Shown here one piece after another: positions 34,924 to 46,468 of a stretch of 64,000 bases of DNA. The notes below the pieces were generated by a model. It made no database searches, was not told where the DNA came from, and saw only the letters and a program-made list of their open reading frames with translations. The stretch's first letter is position 1. Each line of letters starts with the position of its first letter. Position numbers and translations under genes: made by a program. This DNA is from Blepharisma stoltei (Eukaryota; Ciliophora; Heterotrichea; Heterotrichida; Blepharismidae): contig CAJZBQ010000002.1 in assembly GCA_914767885.1 (NCBI GenBank), positions 558,001 to 622,000 of the forward strand, in the 5' to 3' direction.

Positions 34924-35644
34924 AGATATTTATATGTCCTCTGAGACAAGCTCAAAGGAGAATTAACTATGAAAGATTTCTTTATTTTTAATTCATAAGA
35001 GATTGTTTAGAGAACTTTTTAAATCTGTTAATTCCTCTAATCGAAAGAATTAAGTAAGGCAATATTTTGTCGAAAATATAAAATCCTCAAGTAGGTAAGA
35101 CATAGTTTAAAATTAGCTTTTATATGTAAATTATATAATTAGATATATGCTTAAAATTAATTCTGAATAATTCTGGAATTTAGAAATTAAAATTTGATGT
35201 GTGATTCTATTTTTTTTCAATACCCTTTACTAAAGAGGAAACAGAGAAATGATTAAGTAGAATGCCCTTTAGTGAAGAGGGCAACAAACCATAATAGATA
35301 TTAAATTTCCATATTAGATATATCAATAGTATTGAAATAGGATAAGATAATTTGAATTGGAAACAATTTTTGGTAAAACTGTAATACAAATTTACGTCAT
35401 TAAATTAATTATTAAAATGAGCATCTATTAGTTTTAAAAAAGTAAATGATAATTATATGGATAGCGCACATCTTCTTGTATTTTCTTTACTATTGCTACT
35501 TTCACACTTTATATGACTTTATACCAAATTACTGAAATATTTCTTGCATCTGAATCCTTTTTCTTTTCGGCTATTTGTGGTTATACCTTTCCAAAATTTT
35601 ATCTCAAAGCCTCTTAAGCATTAATTTCAGTTTGATCTCTTTAC

Positions 35645-35935
35645 TGCCCTTCTCCTCCGTCAGAAAAGACATTTTTTGATCGCTTATCAAAGGAGTTAAA
35701 TCTTTTCTATATTAAAAATTATATAAAGTTTGAAATTAAAGCTGAATTTACTTCTAAAATTTATGTCTTAGCATTTAAGCTGCTAAAAATAATAGAATTA
35801 GCAGAATATTTCATTATAATAAATATTACTATAAATCAGAATATTTTTGTTATAAAATTTTATAATATTTTACTCGCTAATTTTCTCAAATTTTATTAAT
35901 GATTTTGCTTAATTTGGAGGTAGTTTGCAACTTCA
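35645..35935. mobile_element. Decayed type 1 MITE
   Basis: Contains a remnant of the core (AATAGAATTAGCAGAATATTTC) and a left end like CCCTTCTCCTCCGTCAG. TSD not recognisable. A type 2 end remnant (CACCTTTAAATTAGAAC) lies separately at about 36150. Confidence 0.5.
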
Positions 35936-36405
35936 ATAAAAGGTATTCAATCAAGCGATTATTTATTTTTTTATATTCAACCTTGATTTTCTTTATCAAA
36001 TATTCTATTAATTTGCTTTTGCTTAACTATGTATTTATCGTGATATAAAGCAAACCACAGGCTATCAGGGAAAATGATTGCAAGATTTTTTATAGTTGGA
36101 ATTCTAAATATATGCATATTTTTCTGATATAAATCTATCTCACTCCTCTCACCTTTAAATTAGAACAAAAATAGTTCCATTCAAAACGGTGCGCATTTAT
36201 CATAAAATTAATCTATTTAAAGAATCAAATTTGTTTAATTAATATTATAATTGCCTCCTCATTGACAATAAAATAGTATGTAGGTAAATTTTCATTTTAA
36301 TCCAATAAAATCGCTTTAAACTGACATCGAAATTATCCATATTTTCATCTTTAAGAATTTATATTGAGTTTTAATTTAAAATAGGCCAACCTACATAAAA
36401 AGGAA

Positions 36406-37047
36406 ATGCCACTAATATCAATTCGAAATTTAAATGGGAAGTCAGTAGAGTATTGTGTTTGAATGTGGATGGCTTCAACTATTATTTATCTAATGAATTT
36501 TTTAAGATTAATTTATTTTTCAGGATCAATGCATGATATCATGTTTTTAATCGTTCTATCTTATACGATATTATTTATCATTGGGACTTTAGCATTTTTA
36601 GGGCAAATTTTCAATTGATCCTTTTTAAGCTCTTTGATAAGCTTGCTTGTGTTTGAAATGAAAGTGTCGCTGTCGATAGTATTTTTATTATTCTCTAGTG
36701 AAGTGACAACAAGTATTAGATCAATGTCCTATAATATATTCAAATCTTGGAAAGCAAGGCAAGATAATGGCCCTAAATATATCGAAAAAGCTCTTTTATT
36801 CCTGTGACTATATGCAATAGCAATATTGAACATTTACTTATTGTGGAAAATGAATCAGTTGTTTCTCGAACTGTTTGAGGAAAAAACTTGAATACTTAAG
36901 GAAGGGTTTTATTTAGAACTTGCTACGACTTTTGAAATATGACTTTGTTATCCTGAGACAATTGAAGAGAGTAATTATAATAGTGTATTTGGAATTTATA
37001 CTTTTATGAGGCTTGGTGCTCTGCTTATTAGTCAAAGTCCTTTTTAA
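36406..37047 (+). CDS. Short family A-like membrane protein (213 aa)
   Basis: Open from ATG 36406 to TAA 37045 with several TGA read as Trp. Five or so hydrophobic segments; a basic loop (YNIFKSWKARQDNGPKYIEK) in the middle; then LELFEEKTWILKEGFYLE and a C-terminus YTFMRLGALLISQ matching the ends of the 33817 gene and, loosely, family A. It lacks the N-terminal third of the longer members, so it is either a short member or a truncated one. Confidence 0.6.
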
Positions 37048-37184
37048 ATCCCTGAAAATTACTAATAGAGAAATATTTTAGTCATTATAGCTCATAAAGT
37101 AAATGATTAATTATATGCTAAGTCCTATTTTTTCCCTTTTAATTGTTTAATTACACCCAAAAAAATATATCTCACATCGTTTAG

Positions 37185-37556
37185 ATTACTATCTCTTCGA
37201 AAAACGATAATATCAAGCAAAGTAATTTCGATTTAGTTTAGTCAACTTATCGCATTATACGAAGCAAATACTTTAGCTTCTTGCTTAAACATAAATTGCT
37301 CTTATTTTCCCAATTTTTTGGCATTAACTCAAAGTCAACTAAAAGGTTTTGAGTAATTATTTTTTCATTATTTGTCCCTTTAAAAAATCTTTTAAGTCAT
37401 TTTATCATTTTATCCGCATACACAAAATGGAAAGAGCTCAACGAAAAGATAGGAAAAAATCATAATTTTCCTTTACTTGAATCCCAAATTATTTATCAAG
37501 ATCCTCATAAAAGCTCAGTTGTTTTTCTTTTATCCAAGGAGCCAAAGAGCAAGTTA
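37185..37556 (+). CDS. Possible 3' part of an unrecognised gene
   Basis: Two stretches look coding: SSKFSQLIALYEANTLASC after a candidate 15-nt intron GTAATTTCGATTTAG (37221-37235), and KWKELNEKIGKNHNFPLLES to TAA at 37554. Linking them needs removal of a 44-nt GT..AG stretch at 37352-37395. It ends 15 bp before the convergent SET gene. Weak support. Confidence 0.3.
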
Positions 37557-37570
37557 TAATTAATTATTAT

Positions 37571-40447
37571 CTAATAATTATATGTTTCTAAATATTCTTT
37601 AATTTTATTTTGAAATTCATCAATGCCTACATATATTTTACCTTCAATAGAAAAAGGGTCAAGTTTTGTATTTTTATTTAAGCCTTCACTAGGTATAGTT
37701 TCTTTTAATATTTCAATTACCTTTATCGCAGAATCTATCAAAGAAATATTTTGGACTATGCACTCTTTTACATTTAATCTATATAAAACAGCATAATACT
37801 GTCGACCTTCAGCTGCTTCTAATAGTTTTTCATCATATTCTGCCGTTGTAGCATATTGCTCAAGTGAATGGTTTAGTAAAGTTTTCATTCTCTGCATTAC
37901 TGCCATCTCGAGATCAGGGTCACAAGGATAAAAAAAAGCTTTAGGCCTATTGCAGATAGCATTTCATAAGAGACCTCGTAAAACTCCTATAAGCTCCAAA
38001 TTCAGTTTAGATTTTTTTATTTTAAAAGCCATTTGCATTTTCCCATTATAATTTTTACTCAGCTTTTCCACTTGAATTGGCTGTAAGAGCTGATTTAATG
38101 TGAATTTGACTCTTGCATAATTATATTTATTATTTTTCAAAGCAAATCCATAATTCGTAAGCAAAACTCTGTTACTCCCCCCATCCTTGATCGAACGACT
38201 CGCCATCGTTCAATCAAGGATGGGGGTTAAAAAAAAATTTTTTAGGAAAAAAAATTTTATATATAAAATAAAATAAATATATATATTTTTATTTAATTTT
38301 AAAAAAGAGGGTTAAGAGTATTTAATAATTATTTTTACAGCAAAAAATTGAATTAATTTCATAAAAATACCAATTTTTTATATTTTAATTTATTAGTTAC
38401 CCCCCTTTAAACTGTATAAATTTTAATTTGTTCCTTATTAAATTAAATTTTTTTTTTTTAAAATTTTAAAGAATCTCTATTTTATTAGATTATTGAGTTT
38501 TTAAGCCTAGGTTGATGACTAAATCCCTTCGAATGGTTGATTCCAAAGCTTTCTGTCTCTCAAAGTCTCTGAAAACAACTTCATTATGTACATCTTCCCA
38601 AGCTTTTGATAACTATTATATTTTTTATATATATAAAAATTTGTATGATATGAAAATCGTTCGATCAAGGATGGGGGTTAATTTCCCCAATTTTTAGGAA
38701 TTTTTACAGTCAATCGTTCGATCAAGGATGGGGGTGGGGAGTTAGAATATTTTCCATAAGAAATACAAACTTGAGAGCCTGCTTCATAAGATTCAGAACT
38801 CCCAGCAGAAATTCTAAATGAATTCCTTTCTTCATCAAATTTTTTTTTAATTTCTTTTTCTCTAGACGCAGCTTTCAGTTTCTTCATAAAAATTTTTCCA
38901 TCAATTTTTTTGGCTTCTGCTTCGATTTTTTTTGAATTTTTTTCCATTGGTTCTGTCAAATGATCATATATGCCAAAATTTAATCTATGCAACTTTTGGC
39001 TAGATAAAGTCAAGCATGGAGGATCTTCAATTATAGCTTCATCCTCATCTTCGCTATCTGTATTGATTTCTTCATAATTCCTGCCTCACTCATTTTCATT
39101 TCCATACTTATAGCTTTCATAGTTAATTCCATGGTTAAATAAATCTGCAAGAGGCACTAATGATAAATTGGGCAGTCCTTTACGAAAGCTTCTTGTTTCT
39201 ATAGTTTTTCAGCATTTATTGATTATTTCTTCTTCTATATACTAATTGACCAAGAATAGCCCACTAAGGAGCCATTCTTGGTCTGCCAGAAAAAATTTTG
39301 ACAAAAGATCCTAATCTGCCATTACCACTGAGTCTTGGTGTTTCCAAATTTTTTGGGCAAGCCAAATGCAATAAAAAAAATTGTTCTTTTGCGATGATGC
39401 ATTTGGCTTGTCAAAAACATTTGGCAACATCAAAACTCAGAGGTAATGGCAGAAAAGATCCTAATCTGCCATTACCACTGAGTTTTGGTGTTTCCAAATT
39501 TTTTTTTGACAAGCCAAATGCATCATCGCAAAAGAACAATTTTTTTTATTGCATTTGGCTTGCCCAAAAAATTTGAAACACCAAAACTCAGTGGTAATGG
39601 CAGAGATTAGGATCTTTTTGTCAAAATTTTTTCTGGCAGATCAAGAATGGCTCCATAGTGGGCTATTCTTGGTCAATTAGTATATCTTCAACTATAAAAA
39701 TATGAGGGTATTCTTTTAATATGCTATTGAGCTCTTTAATAGATGCTTTTCTTTTCTTTCTTCTAAAATTAGTATCATATAATATTGAAATATCTTGAAG
39801 CTCAATTAAATCCTTTGCTCCCCAATCCTGCAAATTTTCTATGTTTCTTGGAAATGAATTGAAATAAGGAAACTGGGTTGAGCCGAGAAAAACCTGAGTG
39901 TTTTTCCATGTTTTTCATCCATCCATCAAAAATGATGAAGTTTTTTCCTAATTTTTATAAAAAAAAATAATTATAATAATGCACAGCAATTTATCCTCTA
40001 ATTTTTAAGTAAAAAACTTTCGTTATTTTTTTGCAGATAAAAGGCAGTGTTAAAAAAACCCCAGGCTTTTTCCAACTCAGCCCAAGGAAACCAAAATGAT
40101 CCTGGGCCTTTTGCAATCTCAAACAGTAAAAATGTTATCAGTCGATTTTCTTCATAATCTCTAGCTTTAATAGAAAAATACTCAGGGTGCGCTGAAAAAA
40201 TTTCTTCCAGTTGAAGAGGTGTATGCAAATTTAAAGAAAAAATCACACTATTAGGGACTACTAAAAGACATTCTTCAGCAGAGATGGGAGATCGAGCTTG
40301 AATTCCATAATATTTATTTGAAAATTGCACAGGGTATAGCAAGTTTAGGTTAAGATAGATACCAACTTCTCTGGCTCAGTGAAAAAGCAATGCGATTTCT
40401 TCAGGCTGATCTACTTCTTTTGAATCTTCTTCCCTATGAATTTCCAT
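37571..40447 (-). CDS. SET-domain protein methyltransferase, SETD3/Rubisco-LSMT type (547 aa after removal of three insertions)
   Basis: From ATG 40447 the protein has the split-SET order: YYGIQARSPISAEECLLVVP, then FLLFEIAKGPGSFWFP, a helical iSET insert, SFRKGLPNLSLVPLADLFNH (the SF..P.L.P..D..NH motif), an acidic patch (NTDSEDEDEA), a Lys-rich segment, YGKYSNRVLLTNYGF (the catalytic YGxxSNxxLLxxYGF motif), and a C-terminal helical substrate-binding-like domain. Three insertions interrupt it, each within conserved sequence: 39874-40083, 39238-39682 and 38175-38741. Removing all three leaves exactly 1644 bp. Such enzymes methylate Lys or His of specific proteins; the substrate here is unknown. 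Confidence 0.85.
38175..38741. mobile_element. MITE, type 3 ends, 567 bp, in the SET motif
   Basis: TTA at 38172-38174 and 38742-38744. The end motif is CATCCTTGATCGAACGA, again with a left hairpin (38180-38224) and two inverted copies at the right (38655 and 38714). The interior is AT-rich and unlike types 1 and 2, with a short CCAATTTTTAGGAATTTTT linker between the two right sites. It interrupts the codons for YGKYSN|RVLL. Confidence 0.9.
39238..39682. mobile_element. 445-bp TA-bounded foldback element in the SET gene
   Basis: Nearly the whole element is an inverted repeat: the arms begin ACTAATTGACCAAGAATAGC and end with its complement, and within each arm is a further inverted pair around AAGCCAAATGCATCATCGC. 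TA repeats flank both ends; joining TA to TA yields VEDIEEEIINK in the host protein, in frame. Confidence 0.8.
39874..40083. mobile_element. 210-bp hAT-like MITE in the SET gene
   Basis: Flanked by the perfect 8-bp duplication AAGGAAAC (39866-39873, 40084-40091). Imperfect inverted ends of about 30 bp: TGGGTTGAGCCGAGAAAAAC against its counterpart at the right end. An 8-bp duplication is typical of hAT elements. Removal restores GSFWFPYFNSFPRN. Confidence 0.75.
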
Positions 40448-40750
40448 ATAAGAATTATTAATAGAATTTTAAATTTTTTTCAATAGATTTATTGTTAGTG
40501 AACGCTCTTAGAGTTCTCTCGTAGCTCTCTAAAATGAATTTAAGCTAATGCTCTTCAAATTCAAGCTAATGAGCAGTCTGATGTTAAAAATAATCAGGTT
40601 TATAGATATCTTTTACAAGCATCAGGTAGGATCACTCTGAACTATAGCTCAAAAACTATGTTATGCCTTATTCGGGTATACGCATCTTTATAAATTTAAA
40701 AAATTAAGAGAATTTTAGTTATCCTTAAAGTGCTTATAGAGTCAAATAAC

Positions 40751-43700
40751 TTAAGCTTCTCTTTGATTGTTCACTGCAGGGATAAGCTGAGAAACTTCAT
40801 AAAGTTTCTTTAGCTTATGATTTTCTCTTACTCCATGAGCGAAACAAAAAATTTTGTTCGCTCACGGAGTGATTATTTTTTTTTTAGAAATTAAAAAAAA
40901 TTATATATAAATTTTATTGAAAAATTTTTTTAGAAATTGAAAAAAATCCTAATTCTCAAAAATTGGAAAGCAAATATTAATTTAATTTAAAATTTATGTT
41001 TTAAAAAGCAATTTATTCAAAATTAAACAGAATTAGCTAGAGATTTCATTATACTAATTATCATTTATATATCAAATTTTTTTCATAAACAATTTGTTTT
41101 AAGAGGATGGGTTTTTGGGCAAAAAATAGAGATTTTTCTAATGGTTTTGTTCGCTCACGGAGGGGTGGAGAGTTAGTATAATAGGCCAATATATGCATAA
41201 ATAAGCCAGAATATAAAATAAGCCAAAGAAAGAGGTTAAGTAAATAATGTAATTTACTTGCAAATTTACAAAATCCATCGAACTTTGATCAAAAAGTGGA
41301 ACTCTCGCTAATATCAAGTTTTGCAACTTTATTTGCCTACTCCAAAATCTATTAACTTCTTTCGCTATGTTTTCTGAGTTTGAATAGGCATAAAATGGTG
41401 CCTCACTTTTTAAAAGTATAGCTCCAGAATAAGTTCCAAAATCAAAAATAACATCTGGAGCATTAGGAATATGCTCAAAAAATAGCCCTTTTAATTGATT
41501 AGTAAATAACCCTCTATATTTCACGCTAGACGTGAGATGAGTTGATATACTATACCTTTTGATGGCATCAAAAATCATAAAGTTTGGGTCAGCAAAACCG
41601 TATTGAGAGCTGAGAATTTCAACTGTCGAGTAATTTTTTCCTATAGACATTTCTGACGCTCAATAGCAAATTTCGGAAATTTCACTAACTCTAAAAAAAT
41701 AAGCCTCAAGTAGCTTAAATCTTTTTATTAAATTATTTTTGCATGATGGATATAGGTACATCCCTACAAGAAAGGTATGAAGGATTGAAGACAATATAAG
41801 CAATGAGCATAAAATTGTGAAATATTTAGAGAATCTTTCATTGATGGACTTTTCTTTTCCTTTATGTTTTCTTTGAATTTCTTGCTGATATGGAAAGCAA
41901 TCATGAACTGCAGATAGCCTGTCCATGCAACTTTGATATAACTCAATATGCGCAGGATTTTCTTGTTTTCTTATATAATTCCATATTTCATTGTACTTTT
42001 TGTGGAAATTTATTATAAGAATCATTAATATGGCACTCAGAAAGCATATCAATACAAAATCCATTAAAATGAAGATAATTATCGCATTATCAACTTCATT
42101 TATCCTATTTAATTCACATTCAACAAGTCCTGCTAATGTAGAATTCATAATTTTATAGCTTGTCCCAAGTCCATTTTTTATTAAAAAAAATTTGTCTTCT
42201 TTATAATCATTGTTTTCTTTAAAATTTTTCATAAATGAATTTCCCTGAATATAGCTTACATGGATAATAAACTCATTCACCGTATCGTATAAAGTACGAT
42301 AATCAAAATTATTGAGGCTTCACATAGGAATTATTTCGTTTTTTACAATTCTAGAGCTTGGACAATAGCTTCATTGACTGTAATCATGAGCGATAGCAGT
42401 ACGCAAAGAATTTAAAATACTTATGCTTTTATTAAGAGAAAGCTCATAAAATGCCATATCAAGATCAGGATATTTGGTAGAAAGATCTATTGCTCTAGAC
42501 CTGAAAGCCAGATTTGTTATTTCTTGCATAAAAACTGCAATATGCTCGACCTTTCCGAGATCGCTTGAATGATTAATTTCTGTGAGTATATATATTAAGA
42601 TCCCTATATTCATTAAGATAACTCCAAAAATTGAGACTATAAGTGTCCAGTTAACTGCTTTTAAGGCAAATTGAGCGCTTTTTTTCATCTTTTTACAAGC
42701 ATCTAAATATTAATTACTGGCAATGCGTGTTGACGAGTGGCTGCTTGCATTATATTAGAATTATTACGCTTTACGTCCACCACGGAGGTCAGCAAGAACC
42801 GGACCTATCACCTTCTCTTCCACCTGCCGGGCCCACAAGCCGCCGGTTCAACCTGCTTTGTATCCACCAGGGCAGGCTTGGAGGGATGTTACCGACTTCG
42901 ACGACGCATGAGTGAGTTACTGGCCGTACCTTGACGTAGTCCGAAAACCCAAAAAATGGATTTTCTGGTAGGCTCTCGGCAAAAAGGAAAACAAGTAGCC
43001 CAGGACGTAACGCCTGTTTTTCACGCTAGGAAGTTGCCCGATGGGCCGTGTGGGCTTTGCTGGGCGTTCCCTTTCCAACTACCTGCCTCCTTTACCTGCG
43101 AGGTAAAATCCATCCCAGGAGATAAGCTTGGGCTAGGCTCTGAACACAACCAGAATTGCTTACCTAGCATTGCTGCTCACTTCTAGAACGGCAAAACCTT
43201 GCCGGATATAATTAAAATATGAGTCGAGGCTGCATGGCCGGAGGCCATGCCCAGACGAAAACGCCATATTTTAATTATGAGTGGCTGCTTGCAATTGTAT
43301 TTGAGTTTCCCTGCTCATTTGGCTTGATTTCAAACTTTCCTAGTAATTCAGCATCTTCTTGATTATAGGCCATGTCTCCTGTACTATGCTGATATGATTC
43401 CATTCCTTTATACACGTTCAGCAGTTGATTGCCGTTTAAATTATTTTCAAAATGTTCTTGCTGCCATTCATCTTCTCCATTATCTCATTCATTAATTTCG
43501 CTCTTATTATGAATTAAAAGCAGCAAGTTTAAAGTATGTGATTTTACTATCAGTTTAATAAATACAAACAGTAGAGGTTTTCCGTTATGAGTTATTAGGA
43601 CTGGAATTTGAGATTTTAGCTGAGAAAAATTAAGGTTGGGGATAAGATCGCTTATATTTTCATTCTTCACTGAGGGTTTTTCGCATTGGATATATTGTAA

Positions 43701-45791
43701 AAATCTGGCACTATGAGCGTAGATTTCTCCTTTGTCAGAAACTAAAACGCACTCTCTTTGTTTTAAAACTGGTCTCATTATAGCAACAAAATATATGTGG
43801 TTAATCAAAGAAACCATATGGACTTCGAGAGAGCACTCTACTAAGTACCCCTTTTCAGTTTGCAAAATTGGTGATTTTACAGGGCTGATTTCTGGATTTA
43901 AACAGTTTTTTATATATCTTATCAAGTATTTGGAATGGTTGGTAGAATAAGGCTCTGGAATGTAATTATCTAGCTTTGATCCGATAATACTATTTGCAGA
44001 CTGTCCTAAAATGTTTGCTGCAATTGCATTTGCATAAACGAAAATTCCAAAAGATGATTTTTCGCCTGAAACTACCAAAAATCCGTTAGAGTCCGAAAAT
44101 GATAAAGAAGTGCTTCTGTTTTCTTGCAAATCCTTTAAATAAAGACTTTCTTTTTTTAGAAGTAGTTTGTTCCCAAATTCATCTTTTTTCAGTATATCGA
44201 TTTGCAAAGAACCGTAAAGTTCATGGCAAGCTGTTCTATTAGGGAACTTTTTTACAAGAGTAGAATACCCTTTATTTACCTCATCCAATGTTTCTGAAAC
44301 TTGGCTGGATAATAAATTTAGCTTCTCAATTCTTGGCATTGAGGAATACACTTCCGCCCAGAAATCCAGTAACTTATAGCATAAGACTCTATCCATCGCT
44401 TTTATATGGTCTAATTCCAAAAAATAATAAATAGTGCCTATGTCTTCGTAAGCCCCTGTATTATTTTGTCCTAGATGCTTGGCGACTACTCATTCCTGAT
44501 AAGAGCCTTCTACTGTAGATTTTAATAGAAAAATTTTGTGGAATTTTACTCTTGCTAGTCTTTCATTTTTGATAGAATAAAGACAGTAATTTGTTTCCCA
44601 TATGCATAGAAGCTTGTTTGTTTTATGAGAGAATTTTTTTAGAGCTTTATTGAATTGTTTGGAAAGTTCTGCTAGGTGCTCTGAATCTTCTTCCATTAAA
44701 ATGTCTCTATAATATTGTTCAAATTCATACTGAGTTTGCAAATTATCTTCTTGGACCCTGGAGAATCTTTTTAGCAAATAATTCATGATTATATAAGTTA
44801 ATATAGGGTTAATTATCCAAAAAAATCCAATTATGAGCAAGGAATTATCAATAGCTTTTCCAAAGAGAAAAGCTAATGTCATAAAACAGATTCCTAAATT
44901 TCTGATGATAATAATTGAATTTATATATAAACTGTAATAAGGAATAAGCTTTATTGTCTTGTAAACAATGCAGATAGAATAAGCTAAAAGAATAGTTTGA
45001 TGAAAATAATACGTATATTGATTAAATAGCACATAAGCAATTGATGCAATGTATGAAAAAGTGATCATATATAGATCAATAATTGAATGAGCTCTTGCTT
45101 TGATATTATCAGTTGAAAAAGTATGCCTTAACTCAGCAGAAAAAATTTCTCTTCCATATGCCAATAATGGTAATATAAATAAATTAAGCCCAGATAAAAG
45201 AACTCCAAATGAGCCAAAATTCAAGTTGCAGTTTACACATGACTCATATTCATCTACATTATTTTTATTCATAAGAGAATATTTCAAAGATAGCATAAAA
45301 ATGAGGATGCATGGAATAAATCCAACAGTTGTAAGAAAATATAAAAAAATTTTGGGTATTCATATTAACTGAGACTCACAGCTTCCTCCTTTGTAGCTTC
45401 TTATAGCTAGCAATAAAATAAACATCAAGCACGAATAAATCAATACATTTAAAGCTAAAAAGCACCCAAATAGACTTTCCGACTCAGCGCAAATTTGATC
45501 AATATTTATGTATCCTATAATATTCCAATGTTTCTCCATGTAATCATGAGGATTTAAAATTGAACCTCAATTTAACCTTACTATCTGCAGGGAAAGAACT
45601 AGATTTATGCATCCTTGATACAATTTTTTGTTTAAGTTGTTTTTATGGAACTTTTTTTTTCTTGATGTATAAAGAAGAGAAAATGCGCCGAATACTGAAT
45701 TCTTAGTAGTTTCAAATATGTTGGACCAATTCAAAATATGATTTTCTGATGATTCTGCTTTGAAATTCAAATTTTCTGATTGTTCTTCCAT
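40751..45791 (-). CDS. PAS-domain giant membrane protein, tiny-macrocysts (TmcB/C) type, copy 1 (1373 aa)
   Basis: N-terminal half: about eight hydrophobic segments with a paired-Cys motif (ESCVNCNLNFG, near residue 185). A PAS domain follows (about 555-690: FSDSNGFLVVSGEKSSFG, VYANAIAANILGQS, IIGSKLDNYIPEPYSTNH). Then a Ser/acid-rich linker, one hydrophobic segment, a large probably non-cytosolic region with conserved Cys and Trp, and more membrane segments, ending in RENHKLKKLYEVSQLIP. Introns of 15 nt lie at 42703-42717 and 42245-42259. Insertions at 42750-43278 and 40831-41172 excise in frame; the remainder is exactly 1374 codons. This layout is that of ciliate and Dictyostelium Tmc-like sensory proteins; ligand unknown. 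Confidence 0.82.
40831..41172. mobile_element. MITE, type 1, 342 bp, in PAS gene copy 1
   Basis: TTA at 40828-40830 and 41173-41175. Ends CTCCATGAGCGAAAC and GCTCACGGAGGGGTGGAGAG; a hairpin at the left end. Excision joins YWPIIL to RENHKLKKLYE, matching the end of copies 3 and 4. Confidence 0.88.
42245..42259 (-). other. 15-nt intron, PAS gene copy 1 (site B)
   Basis: GTAAGCTATATTCAG, phase 0 after a His codon. It has no stop, so it would be read through if not for its stop-containing equivalents in copies 2 and 4. Confidence 0.75.
42703..42717 (-). other. 15-nt intron, PAS gene copy 1 (site A)
   Basis: GTAATTAATATTTAG contains in-frame TAA; removal gives RIANACKKMKK, which lines up with the other copies. 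Confidence 0.85.
42750..43278. mobile_element. 529-bp GC-rich retroposon with 15-bp target duplication, in PAS gene copy 1
   Basis: Perfect duplication GAGTGGCTGCTTGCA at 42735-42749 and 43279-43293. GC-rich body without a recognised gene; the right end holds a small inverted repeat (ATTAAAATATG...CATATTTTAAT). Excision gives IASSHSSTRIAN in frame. Confidence 0.85.
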
Positions 45792-46468
45792 TATTTATTA
45801 GATCTTGCAACGATTATCTATATCAGATAAAAATATATATTATAAGTTCATTTTGGATCTGGAAATTCTAAAGCATTCATGGTTAGTGCTCGATACGATT
45901 GAATACAAATTACAAGCTAAACTAATGATTGAAAAAATTTATGATTGATTAAAATTAAAGTTTTTAAGCGCTTAAATTTCACTTAGACTCCAAAAAATAT
46001 CAATTTTGGAATTTATCTTGATCGAGGTTTTATAAAGAGCTATCTATCAGTAATTTGCTTAAATTATTATTGGATTTTTAAACATTTTTATAGTTCAAGA
46101 AAAGTCTAATATGAAGATTTGTATAGAAATTCATGAGTTAATTCTTAAACTATCTTGGCTTTTATTATTCTTAACATTTTTTTATTCATGACTCTTTAGG
46201 AGAGCTTAACAGTTAAGAAAACAGAACTTCATTTATTATATTAAATAGTTAGCCTCCTAGGCTTTAAAATTGTGGCCTCTCTTTTAATAGTCAATGGTTA
46301 GTATCGAGAGCTTTATTGGCAGAATTGCGTTAAAGAGCTTTGCAGCTTAACTTGGTCCTCAAACCATTATTTTAAGTTCTTAAGCATTGAAAGCGTATAT
46401 TCTAATTATATAAAATTTTCGTAATTTATATAGAAAGAGATTTGAAATTATTTATGCTTTAAGACTAT
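45792..46468. other. Intergenic spacer between PAS copies 1 and 2
   Basis: AT-rich with no recognised feature; it must hold the promoter of copy 1. Confidence 0.5.

Noticed and set aside
42727-43186. Short frames in the GC-rich insertion of PAS copy 1
   Set aside because: GC-rich DNA has few stops; no motif or signal, and they lie within a retroposon.
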